Assembly (NCBI GenBank): GCA_002288455.1
Contig: NEUS01000032.1
Span: forward strand, 1 to 35,271
From: Opitutia bacterium Tous-C1TDCM
Lineage (GTDB): Bacteria; Verrucomicrobiota; Verrucomicrobiia; Opitutales; Opitutaceae
DNA length: 35,271 nt
Direction: 5' to 3'
Shown here: piece after piece, positions 7,652 to 15,440 of the stretch
How positions within the stretch are numbered: position 1 is the stretch's first letter
Layout of the letters: each line of letters starts with the position of its first letter
The notes under the pieces: generated by a model
Databases searched by the model: none
Told to the model about the DNA's origin: nothing
What the model saw: the letters and a program-made list of their open reading frames with translations, nothing else
Made by a program: the position numbers and the translations under genes

Positions 7652-8917
7652 ATGGCACTGCGGCTGCTTTGCAGCGGCGTGCGCCGCCGATTCGCCCGCC
7701 TGCTGTTGCGTTGGCTGCCGGGGTTGGCTTTGGCCGCGCCGGCGCCGGCGGCTGCGCACTTGCTGAACATGACGCGCGTGGCGGTCGCGTTCGGGGCCGG
7801 GCCCGAGATCCGGGTGACGGCCGACATCGATCTGAGCCAGGCGCTCGGCGGCACGGACGGCTACGCCGCGCTGCTGGCCGCGGATCCGGCCGCGCAGGAG
7901 CGGACGACGCGGGAGTTGGGGCAGCGGCTCGACGGGTGGATCGCGGTGCAGGCGGACGGCCAACGGCTGCCGCTGCGCTTCATCCGCGGCCGGGTGCCGC
8001 AGGTGGCGCCGGAATCGGCCGGGGATCCGGGCGTGGCGGTCATGACGACGTTTGAACTGGCGGCGGCGTGGCCCGCCGGCGCGAAGGTGCTCGCGTTGGC
8101 GACAACGGCGCAGGCGCCGCTCGAATATCCGGTGGCGCTGTCCTGTCTGGCGCCGGCCCATCAGGTCGCGATCACGCGGTGGATCGAGCTGCCGGGCACG
8201 GCGAGCCGCGAGTTTACGGTGCCGGGCGCGGTGCTGGCGGATCTGGTACCGGCGGCGCCGGCGGTCGTCGCGGCCGGGGTGGCTCCGCCGGTTCCGGTTC
8301 CCGCGGCGACGGCGGACGCGGCGGCGAACATCTCCCCGACGGCCCTGCGGATCGCGCAGCACCTGGAAACCGCCGGCCAATACCTGTGGCTCGGTTTTCT
8401 GCACATTCTGCCGCGGGGCGCGGACCATATCCTGTTTGTCCTCGGACTGTTCTTGCTCGCTCCGGCGTGGCGTCCGCTGCTGACGCAGACGACGGCCTTC
8501 ACCGTGGCGCACACGACGACGCTCGGGTTGGCGGCGTACGGCCTCGTGGCGGTGCCGTCGCGGATCGTCGAGCCGCTGATCGCGTTGTCGATCGCGTGCG
8601 TGGCGCTGGAAAACATCTTCCGGCCCAAGCTTTCGTCGGCGCGCCTCGCCGTCGTCTTCGGCTTCGGGCTGCTGCACGGCCTCGGCTTCGCGAGCAGCCT
8701 GGCCGAAGTGCCGTTGCCGCGGCGGGAATTCCTGACCGCGCTGCTGGCGTTCAACTTCGGCGTCGATTTCGGCCAGCTGACCGTGATCGCCCTGGCTTTC
8801 GGCGCCGTGGGCTGGTGGCGGCACCGGACCTGGTATCGCGCGCGCATCGTGATCCCGGCCTGCGGATTGATCGCGGCCGTGGGCCTGGCGTGGACCGGGC
8901 AGCGTCTCTTCACGTGA
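7652..8917 (+). CDS. HupE/UreJ-family membrane protein
   Basis: The 421-residue protein starts with a signal-like segment (WLPGLALAAPAPAAAHLL), has an extracytoplasmic domain of about 190 residues, and then about six to seven membrane segments. The membrane half carries the family motifs: FLHILPRGADHILFVLGLF (His and Asp/His), TAFTVAHTTTLGLA, and FGFGLLHGLGFASSL. HupE/UreJ proteins are nickel or cobalt permeases; this longer two-part form is common but its substrate is unproven. It is first in the operon, 19 bp before the secreted adenine deaminase, so metal supply to the downstream metallo-deaminases or transport of their product are both possible. The start is uncertain: GGAGGG at 7645-7650 is too close to ATG 7652, and an in-frame TTG lies at 7643. 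Confidence 0.85.
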   Translation: MALRLLCSGVRRRFARLLLRWLPGLALAAPAPAAAHLLNMTRVAVAFGAGPEIRVTADIDLSQALGGTDGYAALLAADPAAQERTTRELGQRLDGWIAVQADGQRLPLRFIRGRVPQVAPESAGDPGVAVMTTFELAAAWPAGAKVLALATTAQAPLEYPVALSCLAPAHQVAITRWIELPGTASREFTVPGAVLADLVPAAPAVVAAGVAPPVPVPAATADAAANISPTALRIAQHLETAGQYLWLGFLHILPRGADHILFVLGLFLLAPAWRPLLTQTTAFTVAHTTTLGLAAYGLVAVPSRIVEPLIALSIACVALENIFRPKLSSARLAVVFGFGLLHGLGFASSLAEVPLPRREFLTALLAFNFGVDFGQLTVIALAFGAVGWWRHRTWYRARIVIPACGLIAAVGLAWTGQRLFT

Positions 8918-8936
8918 CCCGACATTTTCCCCTCTT

Positions 8937-10862
8937 ATGAAATCGAAAATCCGTTCCCTGGCCGCGGCGGCCGCGTTGCTCGGCCTCGCGGCGCTGCGGC
9001 TCCCGGCCGCCGAGCCGTTTGTGTTCAACGCCGAGACGAAGCTGCGCCAGCAACTCGTGCAGGTGGCGCTCGGCCGCGAGCCCGCCGACCTCATCGTGCG
9101 CGGCGCCACGGTGCTGAACGTCTTCACGCTCCAGTGGGAGCCGGCGCAGGACATCGTGATCAAGGGCGCGCGCATCGCGTGGGTCGGCCCGGTCGGGAAG
9201 TGGCCCGGCCGCTGCGACCGGATCGTCGACGCCGCGGGCGAATGGGCCGTCCCCGGTTTCGGCGAGTCGCACAAGCACATCGAAAGCACGCATATCACGC
9301 CCGAGTACGAGGCCGCGCTCGTCATCGCGCAGGGCAACACGTGGACCGTCGACGGCACGCACGAGTTCGGCAACGTCGACGGCGAGCACAACGTCGAGTT
9401 CTGGCTCAAGGCCCGCGACGCCGGTTCGCCGTTCAAGCATTTCGTGGCTTTGAGTTCCGCGACGCCCCCGACGGCTTTCGAACTCGGCGGCGGCTATTAC
9501 GGCTACAAGGAAATCCGCGAGAACATGGCGAAAGACCTCCGCGTGCTCGGGCTCGACGAAGTCATGGACTGGCCCGCGGTTTCGAACCCGGCCAATCCCG
9601 GCTATTCGCGCATGTGGCAGGTGATCCAGGCGACGTGGGACGCGCGCGGCGTGGTCGAGGGCCACGGCTCGGGCCTGACGGATATCGACACGATCAACGC
9701 GTTTTCCGCGGCCGGGCTTTCCTCGGACCACTCGGTGCGGCAGGCGCAGGAAGGCTGGGACAAACTCCGCCGCGGCATCACGGTGCAGATGACCCCGAGC
9801 ACGATCCCGGCGCTCATTCCGCGCTTGGTGAAGGAGAAACTCAACGATTGGTCGAACCTCGCGATCACGACGGACGACCGCGACGCCTACGATTCGCTGA
9901 AGAACGGCACGATGGACTTCAACGTGCGCCTCGCGATCGGGGCCGGCGCGCCGGTCGAGGCGGCCTACGCGATGGCGAGCTACTATCCCGCGCGGCATTG
10001 GCACATCGAGCACCTGGTCGGCTCGATCGCCCCGGGCCGCGCCGCGGACATCATTTTGCTGAAGGAGGATCCCAAGCTCGTGAAGATCGGCCGCGTGTTC
10101 GCCGACGGCCAATTGGCGGCGGAGAACGGGAAGTTCCTCCTGCCGGTGCCGAAAATCGAGTATCCGGCGTGGGCGCACAACACGATCAAGATCGGCCGCA
10201 CCTTGACCGCGGCGGACTTCGAAATCGCGGCGCCGGCAGCCGACCGCAAGACGGCGACGGCGGCGTTGCTGGAGCCGTTCTGGTTCAAGGAAGACTACCT
10301 CACCGCGGAGCTGCCGGTCGTGGACGGCAAGGTGCAGCGCGATTTGAAGCGCTTCATTTCCAAGGTCGCCGTGGTCGACCGCTTCCACGGCAAGGGCGTA
10401 TCCAAAATGTTCTGGCGGCATGCGGGCCCGATGTCGGCGGACAGCGCCCTCGCCTCGTCGTACATGCACGACATCCACAACATCTGGGTGTTCGGCACAA
10501 GCGACAGCGCGATGGCCCTGGCGGCGAACGAACTCGCGGCGATGGGCGGCGGCTGGGTGCTGGTGCACAACGGCAAGGTCACCGCCCGGATCCGCTACGA
10601 GATCGGCGGCATCTTCACGCAGCGGCCGGCCACCGAGGCGGCGAAGGAGATGGAGGCGCTGCTCGATGCCGCCGACAAGGTGGAGTGGATGCCGGCTTCG
10701 CCGACCAGCGCGCGGCCGTTGCCCCCGGGTTTTCCGAAATACCTCACCGTCGTGTTCCTGACCTGCACGCCCTGGCGCTGGGTGCTCGTGGCGCCGAACG
10801 ACGCGGACCCGGTCGGTTTCGTCAACGTGACCAACGGCAAGCGGCATCCCATCGTATGGTAA
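8937..10862 (+). CDS. Secreted adenine deaminase (Ade family amidohydrolase)
   Basis: This 641-residue metal-dependent amidohydrolase of the adenine deaminase family (adenine to hypoxanthine and ammonia) has an N-terminal signal peptide (residues 1-25, LRLPAAEP), so it should act in the periplasm, whereas the usual enzyme is cytoplasmic. Visible motifs are PGFGESHKHIES (His112, His114, Glu116), THEFGNV (His142-Glu143), EGHGSGLTD (His243), LSSDHS (His265), TTDDRDA (Asp313) and PARHWHIEHLVGSIAPGRAAD. The family C-terminal domain is present (VVDRFHGKG, MHDIHNIWVFG, AMGGGWVLVHNG). It is longer than the usual 550-600 residues. The consensus DPHE reads GTHE, and the GHIDHVVR region reads GTMDFNVR, so the substrate may differ. 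Translation is coupled to the next gene (overlap ATGGTAA). Confidence 0.87.
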   Translation: MKSKIRSLAAAAALLGLAALRLPAAEPFVFNAETKLRQQLVQVALGREPADLIVRGATVLNVFTLQWEPAQDIVIKGARIAWVGPVGKWPGRCDRIVDAAGEWAVPGFGESHKHIESTHITPEYEAALVIAQGNTWTVDGTHEFGNVDGEHNVEFWLKARDAGSPFKHFVALSSATPPTAFELGGGYYGYKEIRENMAKDLRVLGLDEVMDWPAVSNPANPGYSRMWQVIQATWDARGVVEGHGSGLTDIDTINAFSAAGLSSDHSVRQAQEGWDKLRRGITVQMTPSTIPALIPRLVKEKLNDWSNLAITTDDRDAYDSLKNGTMDFNVRLAIGAGAPVEAAYAMASYYPARHWHIEHLVGSIAPGRAADIILLKEDPKLVKIGRVFADGQLAAENGKFLLPVPKIEYPAWAHNTIKIGRTLTAADFEIAAPAADRKTATAALLEPFWFKEDYLTAELPVVDGKVQRDLKRFISKVAVVDRFHGKGVSKMFWRHAGPMSADSALASSYMHDIHNIWVFGTSDSAMALAANELAAMGGGWVLVHNGKVTARIRYEIGGIFTQRPATEAAKEMEALLDAADKVEWMPASPTSARPLPPGFPKYLTVVFLTCTPWRWVLVAPNDADPVGFVNVTNGKRHPIVW

Positions 10863-12295
10863 CGCCCATTTTTTCCCGGAGTAGGTCGTGGTGCGCAGGC
10901 CTTGGGCTCGCGGCGATGCTGGCGGCGCTGCCGCTGCGGGCCGATTTCGAGGCCCGTTGGCAGGAAATCCGCGCCGGCGCCTCGGCGCGCGAGTTGTACA
11001 CGCTGCTGTATGCGCTGCCGAAGGGCGGCGACATCCACAATCACCTGCCCGGTTCGTATTTTCCCGAACAGTGGTTGCGGGCGGCGACGGATCCGGCGCT
11101 CAAAGGCCGCGCCGACTACTACACGCGCGTGCGCGGCGGCGGGACCTTCAACTTGGCGGCGCCGGAGCCGGTGTATCCGCTCGAGACCATCCGGGCGGCG
11201 GCGTGGCGGGCCTTGCCCGAGGCGTCGCGGGCGGATTGGAAACCGCTCGGCGAACTCACGGCGGCCGAACGCGCCGCGTGGATCTCGCAGTACCAGATCG
11301 ATCGCCCGGGCGAGGGCCGGTACACGTTCTTCGCCGCGCCGCGGCAGCGGTTGACGCATCTCGGCCAGGATCCCGTCGTGATGACGGAACTGTTGGTCGA
11401 AACGATGAAGCTCTACGGCGCCGAGGGCGTGCGCTACCTGGAGTTGCAGGCGTCGCCGTTCACGCTGCACACGCCGGAGGGCAAACCGATTCCCGAGGAC
11501 GAAGCGGCGGCGATCTACGAGGCGGCGCTGCAACGGCCGGACGCGAAAGCGACGGGTGTCGAGGTGCGATTCCAGATCACGGGCAACCGCTACATCGCCG
11601 ACGCGGAGGCGCAGGTCGTGCGCATTTTCAAGTTCCTCGACCGCCATCGCGGCCGCTGGGTCGGGATCAATCTCGCGGGCATCGAGGAGCGCGGCACCGG
11701 CTACCCGAGCCGCTTCCTGTCGACCTTCCGCGACCTGCGCCGGACCTATGCCGACATCGGCATCTCGATCCACGCCGGCGAAATGGACGGACCCAATACC
11801 CACGTGCGCGACACGCTGCTGCTCGGCGCGAGCCGGATCGGCCATGCGGTCACGCTGATCAAGGATCCCGACACCCTGCTGCAGATGCGCCACCGGAGTT
11901 GGCTGGTGGAGATCAACCTGATCAGCAACCACCTGCTCGAATACACGCCCGACCTGGCGGTGCATCCGTTTCCCGAATACCTCAGGCTCGGCATCCCCGT
12001 CTGCCTCAACACCGACGACCGCGGCTGGTGGCATTCGACGATGACGGACGAATACTACGTCGCCGTGACGCGGTACCGGCTGGCGTGGTCGGAGCTCAGG
12101 CAGATCGGCCGCGCGAGCCTGGCGCACGCTTTCCTTGATCCCGCGACCAAGGCGCGGCTGATCGCGGCGCACGACGCGGAGTTGGATGCGTTCGAGCGGA
12201 AGTTGGCGGCAGGGAATTGGCGCGACGCCCTCGCGACCGTGAAGCCGGTGACCTTCGGGTATGCCGCGCGGCAATTCGGGCTGACCTTCCCATGA
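10856..12295 (+). CDS. Secreted ADGF-type adenosine deaminase
   Basis: This 479-residue member of the adenosine deaminase superfamily is of the secreted ADGF/ADA2 type (adenosine to inosine and ammonia). The signal peptide is residues 1-29 (GLGLAAMLAALPLRA then DFEARW). Zinc and catalytic residues are in place: KGGDIHNHLPGS (His61, His63), ISIHAGEMDGP (His and the general-acid Glu), SRIGHAVTLI and CLNTDDRGWW (zinc Asp). NLISNHLLEY and HPFPEYL are also typical. ATG 10856 overlaps the stop of the adenine deaminase gene, and its own stop overlaps the next start, so three deaminases are translationally coupled. It is a clear paralogue of the gene at 15441-16805, and long blocks (LYTLLYALPKGGD, GVRYLELQA, VHPFPEYL) match or nearly match. 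Confidence 0.93.
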   Translation: MVTPIFSRSRSWCAGLGLAAMLAALPLRADFEARWQEIRAGASARELYTLLYALPKGGDIHNHLPGSYFPEQWLRAATDPALKGRADYYTRVRGGGTFNLAAPEPVYPLETIRAAAWRALPEASRADWKPLGELTAAERAAWISQYQIDRPGEGRYTFFAAPRQRLTHLGQDPVVMTELLVETMKLYGAEGVRYLELQASPFTLHTPEGKPIPEDEAAAIYEAALQRPDAKATGVEVRFQITGNRYIADAEAQVVRIFKFLDRHRGRWVGINLAGIEERGTGYPSRFLSTFRDLRRTYADIGISIHAGEMDGPNTHVRDTLLLGASRIGHAVTLIKDPDTLLQMRHRSWLVEINLISNHLLEYTPDLAVHPFPEYLRLGIPVCLNTDDRGWWHSTMTDEYYVAVTRYRLAWSELRQIGRASLAHAFLDPATKARLIAAHDAELDAFERKLAAGNWRDALATVKPVTFGYAARQFGLTFP

Positions 12296-13392
12296 GGCGG
12301 TGGCGGTTGGCGGCTAGGGTGTGCGGGGCCTGGCTCGCGGCGGCCGGGGCGTTGCGGGCCGCGGAGCCGGCGACCAAGGAGTTCATTTGGGCGATTCCGA
12401 AGGCGGAACTGCACATCCATTTCGAGGGGACGCTTGAGCCGGAGCACTACCTCGAGTTGGCAAAACGCAATGCCCTGCCGGTGCGCTACGCGACGGCCGC
12501 GGCGGTACGGCAACGCCAACGCGACGGGCGGGACCTCAAGTCCTTCATCGAGGTTTACGAGGAACTGCTGTCGGTGATCCGGACGGAAGCGGACTTCCGC
12601 GAAGTCACGCTCGCGCACCTGCGGCGGACCAAGGCCCAGCAGATCGTCTATACGGAAATGTTCTTCGATCCGCAGATGCACACGGAGCGCGGGATTCCGT
12701 TGGCGACGGTGTTCGCGGGATTGCTCGCGGCGCAGGCGGCGGCGCGGGACGAACTCGGGGTGCGGGTCGAGTACATCATGTGTTTCAACCGCGACCGTTC
12801 CGCGGAGTCCGCGCTCGCGATTCTCGAAGCGAGCCGACCGTGGCACCGGCGCATCCTCGGGGTCGGCCTCGACAATCCGGAGGAAAAGGATTTCCCGCGG
12901 AAGTTCGCCGGCGTGTTCGCCCGCGCGCGTTCGCTCGGGCTGCGGGCGACCTCGCATTGCGACGTGAACCAGCCGAACACGTTGGCGCATCACTGGGGTT
13001 GCCTCGACGAGCTCAAAGTCGAGCGGATCGACCACGGCATCAACGTGCTCGACGACCCCGCGTTGATCGCGGCGGTGAAGGCGCGGGGGATCGGGCTGAC
13101 GGTTTGCCCGACCTTGATGGAAGCGGAAATTCCCGGCCGGCTCGAGTTCCGGGCCAAGGCGGTGAAGCAAATGCTCGAACTGGGATTGCTGGTGACGATC
13201 AATTCCGACGACCCCGGCCTGATGCGCGGACTACTGGTCGGGGATCTGATGTTGGCGGTGCACCAAACGGTCGGACTGACCAAGGCGGAGATCGTGACGC
13301 TGGCGGAAAACAGTTTCCGGATCGCCTGGTTGCCGGAGGCGGAACGCGCGACCTACCTCGCCGCCGTGCGGGCGGCGGCGGCGATAAAGTAG
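12292..13392 (+). CDS. Secreted adenosine/adenine deaminase, AAH-type subgroup
   Basis: This 366-residue deaminase has a signal peptide (MRRWRLAARVCGAWLAAAGA). Residues 36-51 (PKAELHIHFEGTLEPE, zinc ligands His41 and His43) and EMFFDPQMHTERG point to the subgroup that contains adenine aminohydrolases rather than classical adenosine deaminases. RIDHGINVLDD supplies the catalytic His, and INSDDPGLM the zinc Asp. At the usual HAGE motif the sequence is HCDV (His222), so the general-acid Glu is missing at its normal place. The start ATG overlaps the previous stop as ATGA. The stop codon TAG at 13390-13392 lies inside the REP pair that follows. It could act on adenine, adenosine or an N6-modified relative. 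Confidence 0.9.
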   Translation: MRRWRLAARVCGAWLAAAGALRAAEPATKEFIWAIPKAELHIHFEGTLEPEHYLELAKRNALPVRYATAAAVRQRQRDGRDLKSFIEVYEELLSVIRTEADFREVTLAHLRRTKAQQIVYTEMFFDPQMHTERGIPLATVFAGLLAAQAAARDELGVRVEYIMCFNRDRSAESALAILEASRPWHRRILGVGLDNPEEKDFPRKFAGVFARARSLGLRATSHCDVNQPNTLAHHWGCLDELKVERIDHGINVLDDPALIAAVKARGIGLTVCPTLMEAEIPGRLEFRAKAVKQMLELGLLVTINSDDPGLMRGLLVGDLMLAVHQTVGLTKAEIVTLAENSFRIAWLPEAERATYLAAVRAAAAIK

Positions 13393-13448
13393 CCCGGGCT
13401 TTCAGCCCGGGTGGATGGGAGATAACCCGGGCTGAAGGCCCGGGCTAC
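13389..13448. repeat. REP pair (BIME-like), left copy
   Basis: This 60-bp unit consists of two inverted hairpins: CCCGGGCT-TTC-AGCCCGGG, then a 13-base spacer region, then CCCGGGC-TGAAG-GCCCGGG. The two halves are reverse complements with one mismatch, and both ends read GTAG/CTAC. It differs from the copy at 14127-14186 at only two of 60 positions. Its first TAG is the stop codon of the deaminase gene. Confidence 0.92.
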
Positions 13449-13521
13449 CTTCCCGCGGCCATCTTCTGTTTTCGTCTGAATCGCCCCTTGTTGCCGCGCG
13501 ACTGCCTCGCAGGTTCGCGGC

Positions 13522-14130
13522 ATGTCCGGTTCCCTGACCGACACCCGCGCACGCTGGCATCACCGTTTGCCCCACTGGGAAGTCGCCGACCGGCCCCACT
13601 TCATTACCGTTCGTTGCGCTGGTTCGCTGCCGCGAGAGGTCGTCGCTCGCCTGCGGGAAGTCCACCTTCGCCTTGCCGCAATTTCCCCGGAGTCGCCGGA
13701 AGGTGCGATGCTGCAACGTGCGTCCTTTGCGATCTGCGAGAAATACGTCGATCAAGGATTCGGTTTCTCCCCCTTCACTACTCCCGCCGCTGCGCGAATT
13801 GTCTTGGCGCACTGGGCGGATTTGGAAATCCGCACCGGCTGGCGTGTCTCCACGGCGGTCGCGATGCCCAATCATGTTCATTTCATCCTCGAGCCAACGC
13901 GGGCCGACCCCGTCCCACTGCGAAGAATGCTCGCGGCCTGGAAAGGTCGCGTTGCCCGCGCGGCCAATCTCGTCCTCGGTCGAACGGGAGCATTCTGGCA
14001 GGAATCGTGGTTCGACCGATGGCTGCGCCACGAGGCCGAGCGCGAGCGCGTCGCGGACTATATCGTTCAGAACCCGGTCAAGGCCGGTTTGGTCCGAGAT
14101 GCATCCGCCTGGCCGTGGCGGATTCCGTAG
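13522..14130 (+). CDS. REP-associated tyrosine transposase (RAYT, Y1 HUH family)
   Basis: This 202-residue protein belongs to the IS200/IS605-like Y1 HUH transposases domesticated with REP sequences. MPNHVHFIL (His118, His120) is the HUH motif, and DYIVQNPVKAGLV (Tyr180) carries the likely nucleophilic Tyr, followed by the family WPW end (DASAWPW). It starts with the usual RRLPHWE/RPHFITV-like segment (about 15-32). The length is normal for RAYTs and no frameshift is seen, so it is probably active in recognising the two nearly identical flanking REP pairs (13389-13448, 14127-14186). Its TAG stop is formed by the right REP. It separates the deaminase operon from the convergent nucleoside-family gene and has no part in purine metabolism. 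Confidence 0.93.
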   Translation: MSGSLTDTRARWHHRLPHWEVADRPHFITVRCAGSLPREVVARLREVHLRLAAISPESPEGAMLQRASFAICEKYVDQGFGFSPFTTPAAARIVLAHWADLEIRTGWRVSTAVAMPNHVHFILEPTRADPVPLRRMLAAWKGRVARAANLVLGRTGAFWQESWFDRWLRHEAERERVADYIVQNPVKAGLVRDASAWPWRIP

Positions 14131-14186
14131 CCCGGGCTTTCAGCCCGGGTGAATGGGAGATATCCCGGGCTGAAGGCCCGGGCTAC
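14127..14186. repeat. REP pair (BIME-like), right copy
   Basis: This is a second 60-bp copy with the same double-hairpin structure as 13389-13448 (58 of 60 bases identical). It lies between convergent genes: the TAG at its left end is the stop of the transposase, and the CTA at its right end (14183-14185) is the stop of the minus-strand nucleoside-family gene. The GC-rich hairpins could also work as a bidirectional transcription barrier. Confidence 0.92.
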
Positions 14187-15271
14187 GGTGCTTTGCCCGG
14201 AATTTCGTCCCGGTAGCGGTCCCAGTTGCGCACGAGCTCGTGGAGCACGCGGCTGCCGACGGCGTACGACGAGGCGAGGGCGGGGGCCATGCCGGGATGC
14301 GGGCGACCCGGGGTGTCGTAATTGACGCTCTCCAGCGCGGTCATGTCGGGGGCCTGCATCGAGAAGTTCATCGCGGCGTGCATTTGCAGGACCCGTTGCA
14401 AGTCGACGCGGCCCGCGCGGGCGAGCGCGGTGAGGGCGCCGATGCGGCCGCCGTCGGGCGTCGAGGTCGAGACGAAGTTGCCGGCGCCGTCGGTCCAGAG
14501 TTTGACCCAGCGGTTGGCCCAAGCGGTGCGCTTGACGCCGTGCCAGTAGGTCCCGGCGGCGAGATTGGAACCCTGCAGCACGAAGGGCGGACGCTGGGCG
14601 TTGGGGAAACCGGCGAAACGTTTCCGGTAGTCCGCCATGCCTGGCGTGTCCGCGAGCGGCGTGTCCTTGGTCAACCGATACGCCCAGGCGGAGAGCGCGG
14701 GGTTGAGGCGGTAGGCCTCGCGCACGGCCAGCAGTTCGGTGGAACCGCGGGCGGCGGGTTTCTGGTCCGGCGCGGTGGCGTGGACGGGGAAGTAGGTCGT
14801 ATCCCAGTCCGCCGGCAGTTCGCGGGCGTCGACCTCGTGGGCCCAGTCGCCGTCGACGATCCACTCGCCCCACATCACGGAGGCGAGCGAGGCGTCGTGG
14901 GGGTCGAAGCCGGTGAGCGCGGTGAGGAACCAGTAGGCCTTGGAGAAATCGAAACGCGGGTCGAGACCGAGGGCCATGACCGAGCTGGCACCGTTGATCG
15001 GGCCGCGGCCGGAGACGAGGCCGACGACGCCGTCGGCATTCATCACGATGTCGCCGCGGAAGGTGCCGGGCATAGGCACGATGCGGTCGAGCTTTTCGCC
15101 CTCGGCCCAGGGCTGGAGACCGCCGGGTTTGTCGCCGGTGTAGGCGCCGTCCTCGAACGTGACGACGATGACGGCTTTGACCGGAATCGGTTTGGCGGCG
15201 GCCGCGGCGGCGGGCGGCAGGCAGGCCGAGGCGAGGACGGCGGCGGGGAGGAGGTAGCGCGGGAGGTGCAT
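14183..15271 (-). CDS. Secreted 'purine nucleoside permease' (NUP) family protein
   Basis: This 362-residue protein starts with a signal peptide (MHLPRYLLPAAVLASACLPP then an Ala stretch). The rest matches the NUP family: VKAVIVVTFEDG, GLVSGRGPINGASSVMALGL, YWFLTALTGFDP, WIVDGDWAHEVDA, FVLQGSNLAAGTYWHG and MNFSMQAPDMTALESVNYD. The family is named for a yeast nucleoside transport phenotype, but there is no transmembrane segment after the signal peptide. The order of motifs resembles the purine nucleoside phosphorylase fold, so a periplasmic nucleoside-binding or base-releasing enzyme is more likely than a channel. It is divergent from the second ADGF-type deaminase, with a palindrome in between, and lies among purine deaminases. 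Its stop codon is inside the REP pair. Confidence 0.87.
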   Translation of the reverse strand: MHLPRYLLPAAVLASACLPPAAAAAAKPIPVKAVIVVTFEDGAYTGDKPGGLQPWAEGEKLDRIVPMPGTFRGDIVMNADGVVGLVSGRGPINGASSVMALGLDPRFDFSKAYWFLTALTGFDPHDASLASVMWGEWIVDGDWAHEVDARELPADWDTTYFPVHATAPDQKPAARGSTELLAVREAYRLNPALSAWAYRLTKDTPLADTPGMADYRKRFAGFPNAQRPPFVLQGSNLAAGTYWHGVKRTAWANRWVKLWTDGAGNFVSTSTPDGGRIGALTALARAGRVDLQRVLQMHAAMNFSMQAPDMTALESVNYDTPGRPHPGMAPALASSYAVGSRVLHELVRNWDRYRDEIPGKAP

Positions 15272-15316
15272 GGAGCGGGGGCGGAATTCCGGCGGCAGGC
15301 CGGGGCGGGAACCAAC

Positions 15317-15352
15317 AGCCGGCGGCGTGCCAACGGTGCGCCGGCTGGCACG
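15317..15352. other. Two overlapping hairpin-forming repeats in the divergent leader
   Basis: AGCCGGCG (15317-15324) pairs with CGCCGGCT (15339-15346). CGTGCCA, in the loop of that hairpin (15326-15332), pairs with TGGCACG (15346-15352). The two stems compete for space. On the minus strand they would sit about 45 bases upstream of the nucleoside-family start codon. GC-rich sequence makes chance pairing fairly likely. Confidence 0.35.
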
Positions 15353-15360
15353 TCGGGTGC

Positions 15361-15386
15361 TCTAAGTAAGCAGGCACTTACTTAGA
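15361..15386. promoter_or_regulatory. Palindromic operator candidate between divergent purine genes
   Basis: Ten-base perfect arms (TCTAAGTAAG and CTTACTTAGA) flank a six-base spacer. The core GTAAG-N6-CTTAC has the same sequence and spacing as the palindrome next to tetR at 23360-23383, and the right half CACTTAC is shared. It is ideally placed to control both the minus-strand nucleoside-family gene and the plus-strand deaminase/flavoprotein pair. Confidence 0.55.
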
Positions 15387-15440
15387 CTGCTCGGCGGCTT
15401 CTTCCTGGCGGCGGCGACGGGCGCCGGGGCCGATTCCGGT

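Noticed and set aside
9134..10855. A long plus-strand open frame continuous with the ADGF deaminase frame (1053 codons in total)
   Set aside because: The part before 10856 is an out-of-frame shadow of the adenine deaminase gene, Arg/Gly/Pro-rich and without motifs; the deaminase starts with its own signal peptide at 10856.
13522..14130. Apparent loss of the catalytic Tyr in the RAYT (WQESWFDRWLR has no Tyr)
   Set aside because: In IS200/IS605-like enzymes the nucleophilic Tyr lies in the YIxxN-type helix; here that is DYIVQNPVKAG with Tyr180, so the protein looks intact.
13389..14186. Short CRISPR-like repeat arrangement (two identical 60-bp units)
   Set aside because: Only two units, each a double hairpin, bracketing a RAYT gene; this is a REP/BIME arrangement.
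15317..15352. H-type pseudoknot formed by the two overlapping stems
   Set aside because: There is no linker to span the 8-bp stem, so both stems cannot form together; only alternative hairpins are reasonable.
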